This document shows positions 21,581 through 51,870 of a DNA stretch of 64,000 nucleotides, piece after piece (the stretch's first letter is position 1; each line of letters opens with the position of its first letter). This DNA comes from Xiphophorus maculatus (Eukaryota > Chordata > Actinopteri > Cyprinodontiformes > Poeciliidae): NCBI RefSeq assembly GCF_002775205.1, contig NC_036450.1, positions 23,028,288 through 23,092,287 on the forward strand, given 5' to 3'. Position numbers and translations under genes: made by a program. The notes under the pieces are model-generated. The model was not told the DNA's origin. It was given only the letters and a program-made list of their open reading frames with translations, and did not search any database.

Positions 21581-22859
21581 ATGGCAGCTAGCCATGCCGG
21601 CATGCGGAGGCACCACAGTGTTCGATTTTTATTTAAGGAAAGAGAAGAAGAAAATAGAGTAACAAGATTGGACTTTTCCAGAAAACTAATCCAACAGGTG
21701 CTGAAGTTTCGGCCAGATGACCTGAATTGTATCCTTACCCTGCCTTTCAACAAAGGATATGACGTAAGTTTTTGCTCTGCCGCACTTCTTAAGGAGTTTT
21801 GGACACGGTTTGAAAATGCTAAGACCCAGTTTTCAGCTTTTGACGTCGAGAAACTGACTGACAACTCCCTGAAAACGGTGATTGTCAGGATGTTCAATGA
21901 GACTGTCAGTGCTGAAGACATCTGTATGTGGCTGGGTAGATACTGCACTGTGAGAGGCCAGGCTATGAAGGTGCGGGATGTGGACGGCATCTGGAACTGT
22001 GCTTGGCTGGTCCCCATTAAACAGTGGGAAGACCCCCAAGGCTTCCAGGGCCTGAAGCATCTCCCCTCAATGATAGTCCTGGGGGAGAACAGAGGCTACA
22101 TTCACTATCAAGGCCAACCCAAACTGTGTCGGAAGTGCGGCGAGCATGGTCATCTGGCCGAAACTTGTGAGAAAGTTTTCTGTGGTAAATGTCGAGAAGT
22201 GGGACACACGTTTGATGAATGTACGAACGGGCGGAAATGTAATTTGTGTGGTGGACAGGATCATTTGTTCAGAGACTGTCCAAAGTCGTTTGCAAATAAA
22301 CTGAAAAAAGGAAAAGAGACGTTAACGGAAACGGCTAATGAGCAAGTGGAAGCAGCTGGGTCGGAAAATTCAAATCTCCCGCCAGGTCCTCTGATTGGAG
22401 GAGAGGAGGAGAGGGCGGGAAGCGGGGAGGGGAAGGAAGCCCCCCCCCCAGACCGAAACATCCAGTGAGGGGGGGGAGATGCTAACCGAAGGCGGAGCTA
22501 GCTCGGATTCTGAGGAAGAACAGACGGACAGCAGCGATGATGCCCCCCTCCCCGACGCCCAGCTGGCTAAGAGGCCGGCATCTGAGTCACCTCCCGACCT
22601 TACCCCCAAGGTAGGGAAGAGAGGAAGGCTGGAGGAACTCTTCGGTTCTTTCGGAGAGGAATCCAAAGCCTTCCTCACTGGCTCATCCAATGAGGTCTCG
22701 TTCCTAGACTTTGCTCACCAATCAACCCCGAAGGACCCAAACAAGGTACCGGCTTTAGAAAGACGGCCGACACCGAGAGCCCGAAGGGGGAATGGAGCTC
22801 CAACCCGACCTGCACCACCATGTGGGAAGGAAGAGCTCTGTTCACAGGACAGTCTCTGA
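21581..22859 (+). CDS. ORF1 of the Keno-like LINE (RNA-binding, CCHC knuckles)
   Basis: The ATG is in a good context (CCACCATGG). The first frame runs to 22468 (295 aa) and includes [28 protein letters not shown] and [14 protein letters not shown], three zinc knuckles typical of ORF1 proteins of Tx1/L1-type LINEs that bind the element's RNA. An overlapping +1-type frame from 22395 to 22859 continues with an acidic serine-rich tail that looks like the natural C-terminus. The switch falls at a C homopolymer of about 10 bases (around 22440-22449), so a one-base length change (a real mutation or a sequencing error) probably split one ORF1 in two. Confidence 0.7.
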
Positions 22860-22935
22860 ACCCGCCTTGTTTTAATGACCGCCCGTTTTTTAACATGGGT
22901 TTAAATTAGTCTTATCTTGTCTTTAATCCTTTAAA

Positions 22936-24141
22936 ATGTCGTACTTGATTTTAGCCATCATACTCATGACTCTCACCTTCTCAACCATCAATGTTAGAAG
23001 TGTGAAGTCGCGAGTTAGAGCCCAGAGTGTTTTATCCTTTTTAACCTCCGTACAGTCAGATGTGTTTTTACTACAAGAATGTTCACTCCCGTTTTTAAAG
23101 ACTTACACCTGGTGGCAGGACTTGTGGCCACGGCCGTCTATATGGAGCGGCTCCAACGAAAATAAAAATGACGGCGTGGCCATTTTAATAAACAACCCGC
23201 ACATCTTGGTGGAGGGGAGCACCGTGGTGAGAGAGGGACGAGCACTTTTAGCAAATCTGACTTTTAACGGACAGGATTTTAACCTCTTAAATATTTATGG
23301 CTTTAATGACAAACAAGACAGGTATGACTTTTTAGACAGAAAAAGATACAGAAAATTAAAAATAAGAGATTTTAGAACCCCAGTAGGTTTTAACCTTTCT
23401 CTTATATATGCTTTTATTCGGAAATTTTTAGAACATTTTGGACTGGAAGGAGAGGAGAACAAGATTTTAACTAATCGTTTTATTGTCCCTGTTGTGCAGG
23501 ACCGGGAACCAGTGACTCCAGTGCGCGGCCTCCTGTATGGAGACGCCTCCACCGTTTGGCGCAACGTGAGCCATCCCGTCCTTCCAAACAGACTCCAGGA
23601 CCTGTCATGGATGGTGGCTCATGGGATCCTGCCGGTCAGAGCCGTTATGCACTCCCGCGGCATGTCTGCAATGTCCATCTGCCCCCGACCCGGTTGTGGC
23701 GCGCCGGAGTCGGTGAGGCCCCTGCTGTGGGAGTGCAGCACTGCTGTGGACCTGTGGGCGAAGGCCGGCTCCTTGCAATTCCCACACTTGCCAGCAAGGG
23801 AGGTCCTCCATGCACAGTTAGTGCTGTACGGGGTGAGCCAGCAGAAAATGACTAAAAAAGACTTCGCTGAGATGTGGCTCACCCCAGCCACCATCAAAGA
23901 CGCCACTTGGACCTCCAGAAACTTGCTGGTGAGCAGGCGCAGGCAGATGCCCCCCGTGGCTGTGATCCGGATGGCAGCAGCAAAAGAGGAACATCAAGGG
24001 CTGCAGGTGGCGCGCCAAGGACACAGCCACCAAGAAGAATTGCCTGCGCCTCCGTGGACGAAGGAGCCGGCGCTCCACGAGCAGAGGTCCAAGCAGCGGC
24101 GGCCTGGCTCTCCGGGTGAGGCAGGAGGGAAGGAGCTTTAG
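22936..24141 (+). CDS. ORF2 of the Keno-like LINE, in-frame internal deletion
   Basis: A 401-residue open frame. Residues 1 to about 130 match the start of an APE-type endonuclease (FSTINVRSVKSR, VFLLQECSLP, NKNDGVAILI, NLLNIYGFNDKQDRYDF). It then passes directly into the C-terminal part of a Tx1-type ORF2, with a CPRPGCGAPESV-LLWEC zinc-finger-like motif near residue 250 and a basic tail. The remainder of the endonuclease and the whole reverse transcriptase are missing, yet the frame stays open across the junction. ORF2 of this group is normally well over 1,000 residues. It cannot act as a polymerase. Confidence 0.75.
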   Translation: MSYLILAIILMTLTFSTINVRSVKSRVRAQSVLSFLTSVQSDVFLLQECSLPFLKTYTWWQDLWPRPSIWSGSNENKNDGVAILINNPHILVEGSTVVREGRALLANLTFNGQDFNLLNIYGFNDKQDRYDFLDRKRYRKLKIRDFRTPVGFNLSLIYAFIRKFLEHFGLEGEENKILTNRFIVPVVQDREPVTPVRGLLYGDASTVWRNVSHPVLPNRLQDLSWMVAHGILPVRAVMHSRGMSAMSICPRPGCGAPESVRPLLWECSTAVDLWAKAGSLQFPHLPAREVLHAQLVLYGVSQQKMTKKDFAEMWLTPATIKDATWTSRNLLVSRRRQMPPVAVIRMAAAKEEHQGLQVARQGHSHQEELPAPPWTKEPALHEQRSKQRRPGSPGEAGGKEL

Positions 24142-24539
24142 GGCGGGATCCCCTCTGAGCACCAATCGCTGTCTGGAAGGTCGGGACGGCTCCGGACTTG
24201 GGAGGGAGTCACCCCGGTCCTGCTCAACTTTTAACACACAGAGATTTTGTATTTTATAATTCTTGTTCTTAGCTTCTTTTAGCCTAAATTGATGAATTTG
24301 TAAGTTTTTAGAAATTTCTGAATAATTGCAACAATGTAATGTTTTTAAATGTTTACAGTAACAATAAAAATTTTTCGAAAGAAAAAAAATCTGTTCATAT
24401 CAGTTTAATATCTGATACGTCCCCTATCCGGGGACCATATATTAAATTGATTTTTGGAACAGGGAGATGGAATAGGGGCTTGCTCCGTCCACTCCACGCA
24501 TCGACCTGGTATTGCAGTACCTCCAGGAACGGTGCACCC

Positions 24540-24676
24540 CCCCTTTAATGTTAAATGAAAATAACCAAATGCTGCAAGTGAATTTGCAGGTTTACCCTGG
24601 CCCTTATGAAGTTTTGGATTTAAAATCTACAACTTTTTTTTGCTGCCAGCTTAAGTCCATCTTAGTTTCTATGTAG
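24540..24676 (+). repeat. Start of U2 spacer 6
   Basis: Matches the start of the other spacers (3' box-like GTTAAATGAAAATAACC, the same AACCAAATG variant as unit 2). It runs up to the target duplication CTATGTAG at the left edge of the hAT element. Confidence 0.85.
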
Positions 24677-25432
24677 TAGTGATGGTGAGATGAAGCCTCA
24701 TGAGGCATTGAACCACTTGAGCCAACTGGTTCAGAAAGGGTTCATTTCTTGAAGCTTCATGTGCACACGAAACCACCTACTGGCCAGGTGTATAATCACA
24801 GCCAGCTGTATCTTAACACGTGTGATGCATTGAATTTTTGTCTATTATGGCTCTTGGGAATGACGTCACAAAAGGTGTAGGACGAAATCATTTGTCTACA
24901 TAAATTATGTATACACATATGTGTATAATAAAATATTGTTTGAATGTATCCTCTGTGTGTAATTATTCCCAAAATAGTAGTGTCATGTGATATGGCATGT
25001 TGTGTAATAAAGTTTTTCTGTGACTCTAGAAAAATGGCCTGGGCTTAATCAGGCAGAGGACAGTGAAAGTGCCTGTGGAACTAGGGAGGGGTAGTGAATA
25101 GGCTAATGCTTGTGTAACTTGGATGATTTCATGCATTTTTATTAAGAAACAACAATTTCTCCACAGTTTTTGGTTTCAAACGATTTCTCTTTTTTGACAC
25201 TACATGGATGAGGTGTTATTATTGTACCCCAACTCCTTGGAGCACAATAAACACCTCACCTTTACAGAAAATAAGAAACTGTGAAAAATACAGTTCCTCA
25301 TAAGCAAACCTAATGCATCTGCAAATGTTCAGTTCACCTTACCTTGTTAGGCTTATCAAATCAAAATGTTCCCACATAGGAGAAATCCTCCTCTTTCTCG
25401 CCGGCTCCATCCTACTCCTATCTATCTATCTA

Positions 25433-25488
<56 letters not shown>

Positions 25489-25838
25489 CTAAACTCTCCA
25501 AACACCAAACTAACTGTCCCAAACTAAATAACCACTATCCAAACTCTGCTATCCAAACTATCAAAACTCTATCCACTCTCTCAACTGACCCAACTCGCCT
25601 ACAACAACCCACATTTTGAATGGAGCCTGTGGGGTTTCTAAAGCTGTCAAACCCCGCGCCAACATCTGAGCCACTTCCCGAAGCAGTCACGTGGTACAGC
25701 CAGGCAGCGAGGCTTCGGACGTCATCGTTTTCGGCTCCTCCCCTAAATGAAGCAAGCCTCGATACGCGCTTTACGGAAACGCCCCCTCCATTACTCGACA
25801 CACGCCTCGAAGCCTCGGCACATCACGTAACATCACTA
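24677..25838 (+). mobile_element. Non-autonomous hAT element with 8-bp target duplication
   Basis: The element starts TAGTGATG and ends CATCACTA. It is flanked by CTATGTAG at 24669-24676 and 25839-25846, a perfect 8-bp duplication. Removing it restores the spacer sequence seen in other units (TTTCTATGTAGTAGAACAAGG). The 1,162-bp interior has no transposase. It includes a TATC/TC microsatellite (about 25418-25487). Open frames near its right end show no recognisable domain. Confidence 0.9.
25418..25487 (+). repeat. (TATC)n-(TC)n microsatellite inside the hAT element
   Basis: About five TATC units run into roughly 24 TC units. Expect length differences between individuals. Confidence 0.9.
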
Positions 25839-25883
25839 CTATGTAGTAGAACAAGGTTTCCCGTTAAAATAAATGCACATGGA

Positions 25884-26032
25884 GGTGCTGTGGTGGCGCA
25901 GGGGTCAAGCACAACCAACGTTAGGAGGCCTTAGTCCTCGACGCTGCCAGGTTTGAATCCCGGCCTGATGACCTTTCCCGCATGTCTTCCCTCTTTCTTG
26001 TTACCCACTTTTTTGTCCTAGCACTTTCAAAT
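25884..26032 (+). repeat. tRNA-derived SINE in U2 spacer 6
   Basis: Same SINE, lying to the right of the hAT insertion. It carries the TTTCTTGTT form seen in units 1 and 2. Unit homology ends only a few bases after it. Confidence 0.7.
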
Positions 26033-26075
26033 TGAGGCCACCAGAACCAAAAAAACCCTAAATAAAATAAATGCA

Positions 26076-26215
26076 CAGAACATCGCAAAAGAATTGGTAT
26101 CCCTTGAACGTTTCCCCAATTTTTTGTCTTATAGCCACAACCCTCAAGGAGTATGTTGTTGGCCTTTGACGGAATAGAAGTAGCGTGAAATTGTGGCCGT
26201 CGACATTTTTTCGTA
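26076..26215 (+). mobile_element. Tc1/mariner-type end fragment
   Basis: CAGAACATCGCAAAAGAATTGG followed by CCCTTGAACGTTTCCCC matches the inverted-repeat start of a common fish Tc1-like family (CAGTGCCTTGCAAAAGTATTC as I recall it). It lies just right of the U2 array's ragged end. The same family recurs in arsb intron 6. Confidence 0.6.
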
Positions 26216-27436
26216 AACAGGAATTTTTAAGTCTTACCAAATTATCCCAGTGAAGGTTCACCAGTGAAGGAGGGCTCGATTCCTGATTTTTTTCCCCAGT
26301 CTTGGCCTCTGTCTCGGATTGTTAGGTCTTGGTCTTGTTCGACAAATTGCGGGCAAAGACCGGTCTGAGACTCAACAGTTTCCGTAGCTACAACCCAGTA
26401 GCTTGCCATCATCAGCATGTGAATTTTCCCTTTGGTATTTCAATTTGAGACATAAAGGGCAATATCAATAAAATAGATTATTATTAAAACAGTGATCAGA
26501 GCACTACTGCGTCCCACCATCTCAGAAAAATATACGTATTATCATTGCTAATGACAGTGAAATCTTGTTGCATGTGAATGTTCATAACCCCAGAAAGTGA
26601 TCAAATTGCATAATATTGAGTGATTGACTAATAATTGTAATCATATGTTAATGTGACAAGCTTAGCTGAACTCAGTTCCTTAAAAAAGACTGGGATATAG
26701 CAGCAGGTTGCAGTCATTAAACACCTGAAGACAAAGATAAATGTGTCTTGAGCATCTAGCAGTAGTTGACACACAAGTGGAAAGAACATGATATGGTTTC
26801 CCAAGCGATACGCCACTATATTCCTGACTAGTTGGCAAGTTAAACTAGGAGTGTACGCTCCAAGCCTGAATGCTTGACCCACATTTTTAGAGGATGTAGT
26901 GGCTCTGGTGTGGTTTCATGAGAATGTCTTGATCTGATTTTACTCCAGACTACCCACTGTAGTCTGCAGACAATGTGAAATTAAGGCCCGGTCAATTAAC
27001 CGGATACACAATTGACTCCGGACTTTAACGGTCAATAGCCCTTAGAGCGCATAAGAAGCTCTAACCATCCTCCTTCCATTTTTGAGCTCAAAACCTTGCA
27101 TGATGTGTTTGTTGTAGTTTACCAAAATTAGTCATCAAGTATGAGCTCCAAATCAGCAAACAACCCAAAAATGACTATTTTCATTCCTCTTCCACACTTC
27201 TTTTTTTAATACATGTGATCAAGCAACATTGAAGACCAAAGAACACAGCAGGCAAGTCAAGGAGAGAGTTTAATTTAGGTTTAGTTTATAAGACATGCAC
27301 CAAAAGCTTTCAGTCTCTTACACAGCACTGTGCGTTCTACCATTCAGTGATAGAAAAAGTATGACACAACTGCAAACATACAGAATAAGCCAAGATGTCA
27401 ATGTTGGCCAACTTATATTTATATATGTTAAAAGAT
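26216..27436. other. Intergenic DNA without a recognisable gene
   Basis: AT-rich sequence with no exon-like reading frame. I looked here on the minus strand for the missing N-terminal exons of neurolysin and did not see them. Confidence 0.5.
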
Positions 27437-28063
27437 TAGGGCTACATCTAACGATTATTGTAGTTCGATTAATATTGATTAATACCGATTATTATGATGA
27501 TTAATCGAACAAAAAAAAATCTTGAAACAATTTGCAGATTTTCCAGTGAAGTCTTTTATAAAATCTTAACCCTAAACAATATTTCAGCTCCTCTTTTAAA
27601 TAAGAAAATAAACATTTTACTGCCTAAAGTTCAATAACAGGATTCCTTTAGTGAACGCTTGACCATTTGTAGCAAAGAATGCATGTGTGGCTAAATAAAA
27701 AATACTAACATCAACATGTGAAAAGGGTCCTGAGATGATCTGTTGATTATTTTTTGATTACAAATTAATAATTGTATAGCAAAAGCTGCTTAATATGAGA
27801 TTCTTATTATCATTTTAACAGAATTTGAACTGGGGGTAGCTAAAACTAGGCCACTTGAGGAGTTTTGGGTCAAACATATTTACAGAGAATTTAACTAAAA
27901 TAATCTCAAATCCAAAATGTGTACAACTTTGACTTAATTACTGGTCTGAGCCTGTTGTTCCTCAAGCAATCGGCTTCTTTGAGTTTGTATATTCCAGTTA
28001 ACCGACTAATCGTCTCAATATCGGCCGATATCAATGCTAGTGCAGATATATGGTGCAACCCTA
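27437..28063 (+). mobile_element. hAT-like MITE, degraded
   Basis: Starts TAGGGCTACATCTAACG and ends GGTGCAACCCTA, imperfect inverted ends of the TAGGG-type fish hAT MITEs, with ATTAATCG-rich DNA inside the left end. No clear 8-bp duplication remains, so it is old. Related pieces are at 43729 and 53173. Confidence 0.6.
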
Positions 28064-28379
28064 GTTGAAATTTGACAATATATGAAAAAAAACTCATTTT
28101 AAAGCTTCTTTTTATTCGACACGAAGCATCAGAGGTGTCACCGAAGCGTTTGCGGACTTTCTTTTTCCTGCCAGTTAGAAACTTTCCCCATGTCCAGCCG
28201 TCGGTGTAAAGCCTTCCATTACACTTCCGCGTACGGCGTGACGCTGTTTCTCTTCCGCCTTCTGATTGGGTGTCGCAGCCAGGGCAGTGTTTTTAATTTG
28301 CGGAACTGGGAAAATGAGTTGTGCGTGCGTGTTGACTGCTATCGCTGTAGGTATATTTACACACCGTAGTGCTGAACTT

Positions 28380-28532
28380 TGAAAAAACCAAAATGGGCTC
28401 ACTTCCTGTTTTTTTGTATTAAAACTCTGCTCCGTCTCGCCGGAACGGCCACTTCAGCTTGTTTCCATCGTCGAAAGCGGCCGCAGGAACTTCCTTGTTT
28501 ACACGAAAAGCAGCGCCGCTGCTGAGCTAGAA
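28380..28532 (+). promoter_or_regulatory. arsb promoter and 5' UTR region
   Basis: GC-richer DNA just before the arsb ATG. It contains an ETS-type CACTTCCTG (about 28401) and a GCGGCCGC site, with no TATA box seen. The start site cannot be fixed from sequence. Confidence 0.4.
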
Positions 28533-49083
<20,551 letters not shown>

Positions 49084-49310
49084 ATGGAGACAACATGGAG
49101 GCATTGTGAAGGATCCTATTTGCACTTTGTTCACTGTGAACATTAACAGCAGGGAACATTAGTAATGTTTTTGTGAACTTTTTAAAACAATTTTTACATT
49201 TCTGATGTCCGTACAACATGATATGTCTGAGTAAGAGTCTCCGATGCGTTCTGCTTGGTTTTTGCACTTCATTTTTCTCCTTTTGAGAAAATCCACTGAC
49301 GTGTCGTAGA

Positions 49311-49316
49311 AATAAA
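49311..49316 (+). terminator. arsb poly(A) signal
   Basis: AATAAA, 228 bp after the arsb stop codon, the first canonical signal downstream. Confidence 0.65.
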
Positions 49317-49966
49317 AGAACACAGAAGCAGTAGGTTTAAAATGTTGAGAATTTATTATTTTATATGGACTAAAATGTGTTGAAATTAAAAGCAGATAGC
49401 AGCCACATTCCAATTTAATCTAAGCAAAATATATATAATATATAGGATATAATATTGTTATATTAAGAAACGCTACCAATATTTCATACCATTTTGGTGG
49501 TATCATCTCTGCCTCAAGGTCACTTTTGCAGCGTGCTTCCATTACGTAATTAGAAAAAAAGTCATTAAACTAGAGAAAAGTTTAAATTTATACATTTGTT
49601 TGTTTGAATATATTTTTTCTAGACACAGAAGGGTCAGTAAATAATGTTTTGATGCTCTTTTTGTGGATCAAAATGGCATTAAAATAGCTTCTAAAGTTTT
49701 TTTTTTTTTTATAAATTCAAGCATTCTCGTTTCCTCTCTTGTTAAAAGTATCTCATCATTCAGAGAAACGTCAGCCGTTAATTTTCTGATGGATGAAAGT
49801 CAACAGAAGTGATTTTTCCCTGAAATGCTAATTTTAGAGTAGCTCCTTAAATCTAACCTAATCTAAAAAATGCTGTAAAAAGAAATGATTTTTGATCGAT
49901 TGAAATTATCTTAATTTTGAATCTTGGATGTTATTTGCAAGGCATAAAATTTATATATATGGAGCT

Positions 49967-50000
<34 letters not shown>

Positions 50001-51485
50001 CTGTATATGTATAGGTATGTTGGAGGTCGCCTTGTTTCTTTGTATTGTGCCTTTAGTTTGTGTTAATGTTGGATGTCCCAACTTCTCTCATTTTGCAGAA
50101 CTCAGATGTGAAATTGAATGAAAATGAACAAATAAAACAAATATGGCAGGCCAGATTAATATATTGTTTATACTGTGTAATTGAATAAAGTCTTCTTTTT
50201 TTATACTGTTTCTCAGCTTGTGTACAATTTTTTTTCCTTTCCAAAAAAGAGTTTCTTCTTTTACATTCCAGGACAAGGTTATTAAAATTTGCTACATCAC
50301 AGCAATGTTCCAAAAATGATATTAACACATTTCATCTTATCCTATGCACATTCTCAGTCCACCCCGATGAAGATGATCTCATTTCAGTGTGTGATCTATT
50401 TTCCAATGAATTTTTAGCAAATATCTTTTTGACCATTTTATGTTGCGTCACGAAAAAATGCATGGTATTCTCCATGGCAGTAGTGGCTAATGTAGCAGCA
50501 TCAGTAAAATCATAGAAGAAATAAATATATTTAAGCAATAAATTACAATTTTTAAAAAAAAAATCTGATCAATTTAATGTTAAAAAATAAAAACAGAGGC
50601 CTTAGCTAGATTCCATGGTGTTCTTCAGCTTTCCAACTAAACAACTTCTTGATTATTGACTTGTTGACATTTTGAACTGTGCAACTCTACAGAAAACGGC
50701 ACATTAACAAACCCTATTGGTCTCTTTAGGCCAGGATGAGCTTTAAACCTAAAGTGGTTTTTGAGATTTTAGATCACAATTAGCTGAATTATTTATTTAG
50801 TAACAGTCAGACAGACCATATGGTCCTGCACATGTATTCGCTTAATCTTTAAACAGTTCTAGTTTCATTTTCTCTAAGTCGCTTTAATGCTTTTCAGGAG
50901 TAAAATGTTTTTTTCTTTTCTTTAAAACTCTCCAGACTCTCTCGCTTGGCTTACTTGTTTCCTCGGTAGTGAATCTGAGAACACCACATGAGTATTTTAT
51001 GTTTCTGAGAAAGTCCTCAGTACGTAGCTGAGGTTATAAATTTGCCACCCGCCTCCTCTGTTAGTTTACTCTACAATCAAAAGTCTGAATTTCAGGAAGG
51101 GGAAATATTTCATTTAATTAGACGTTGCCGTCCATGTAAAACCAGAGCCTGACACTTTCTCAGCTCGTCTGCAGACCGCTTTTTTTTTTTTTTTTTTTTT
51201 TGGCGCTTCTAATACTCCCATCCGTGGCGAGCCGGCCCTCCTCGCCGAGCTACGCCGTTCCTGCCTGTGTTATTATGATGATGGTATCACAGCTCATCTC
51301 TTTACTTCTCTAAGCTGTTTTCACACTTGATGCGGCCCGGTGACTCTCAGGCTGAGTCAGCGCCGCGTTTCCGTGCCTCTAAAGTCGCCCCCAAGCTGGG
51401 CCAAGAGGTCGTTGGGAAAGACACCTATGCAGACTTAAGGGTAAATTTCATGTGATCAATTAACTTGTTTTTACTGCCATTAAAG
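49317..51485. other. Intergenic DNA after arsb
   Basis: No gene recognised. It contains a TA-rich microsatellite at about 49960-50010 and a poly-T tract at about 51180. Confidence 0.5.
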
Positions 51486-51870
51486 CTGCAGTGTGTAACT
51501 TTTACAAAAATGTTTTTTTTCCAAGTCTGTTAAAACTATCACCACATCGTGATAGTATGGCAGGAGACGTTTTGTCTGTGGAAAAAAATCTATCTCCTCT
51601 ACCTTCTACAAGTGGTACAATTACAGTCTACAAAAATGTACCGCTCCTGGTCAAAAACAACCAATCAGAGCCAGGAGGAGGGTCTTAGCGCTGTCAATCA
51701 CTCTCTTGTATGCTCCACAGTTTGGTTATGGTGGAAAAATAACTCACCTCTTACAGGGAAACCGTTCATCCGCCATCATCGGTCGCCATGCTAACTTTGG
51801 CTTTAGCTTAGCAAAGAGCGAGCAAGGGGAGGGGTGAACACAAGAGTGATTGACAGCGCTAAGACCCTCC
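51486..51870 (+). repeat. Fish interspersed repeat with internal hairpin
   Basis: GCTGCAGTGTGTAACTTTTA and AACCAATCAGAGCCAGGAGG are typical of a very abundant teleost repeat. GGAGGGTCTTAGCGCTGTCA (51677) is repeated inverted at 51840-51870, giving arms of about 31 bp with a small gap. A reverse-oriented relative lies at 53340-53570. Confidence 0.6.

Larger units (their letters stand above)
21366..24388 (+). mobile_element. U2-targeted LINE of the Keno/Tx1 type, internally deleted
   Basis: A 3.0-kb insertion inside U2 copy 6. It has a 5' UTR (21366-21580), an ORF1 with three CCHC zinc knuckles, an ORF2 reduced to parts of the endonuclease and C-terminal regions, and a 3' UTR ending AATAAAAATTTTTCG-AAAG-A(8). 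Keno, of the Tx1 group of non-LTR retrotransposons, is known to insert in U2 snRNA genes of fish; position and gene content fit that family. The reverse transcriptase is missing, so this copy could move only with help from a full element. Confidence 0.85.
21340..24539 (+). pseudogene. U2 snRNA copy 6, split by a LINE insertion
   Basis: U2 nt 1-26 lie at 21340-21365 (with a C-to-T change at nt 3), and nt 38-188 lie at 24389-24539. Between them is a Keno-like LINE. Nucleotides 27-37, including most of the GTAGTA branch-pairing element, are gone, so there is a target-site deletion of about 11 bp rather than a duplication. The right part carries T46A and keeps T at position 76 in stem-loop IIa, where copies 1-5 have C. 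It cannot make a functional U2. Confidence 0.93.
9596..26040 (+). repeat. Tandem array of U2 snRNA units (2,295-bp period), interrupted by two insertions
   Basis: Units start at 9596, 11891, 14186, 16481, 18776 and 21071, with exactly 2,295 bp between matching bases. Each unit has about 269 bp of upstream sequence, the U2 gene, then about 1.84 kb of spacer with a tRNA-derived SINE, an unnamed fish repeat and a piggyBac remnant. The first five units differ at only a handful of positions, the signature of concerted evolution or recent amplification. Unit 6 is broken by a LINE (21366-24388) and an hAT element (24677-25838). Its spacer stops matching at about 26038. The left boundary keeps just the promoter-sized flank of the first U2 gene. 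Confidence 0.93.

Noticed and set aside
24677-25838. Coding capacity of the hAT element
   Set aside because: Two overlapping opposite-strand frames near the right end (25535-25934) have no transposase motif.
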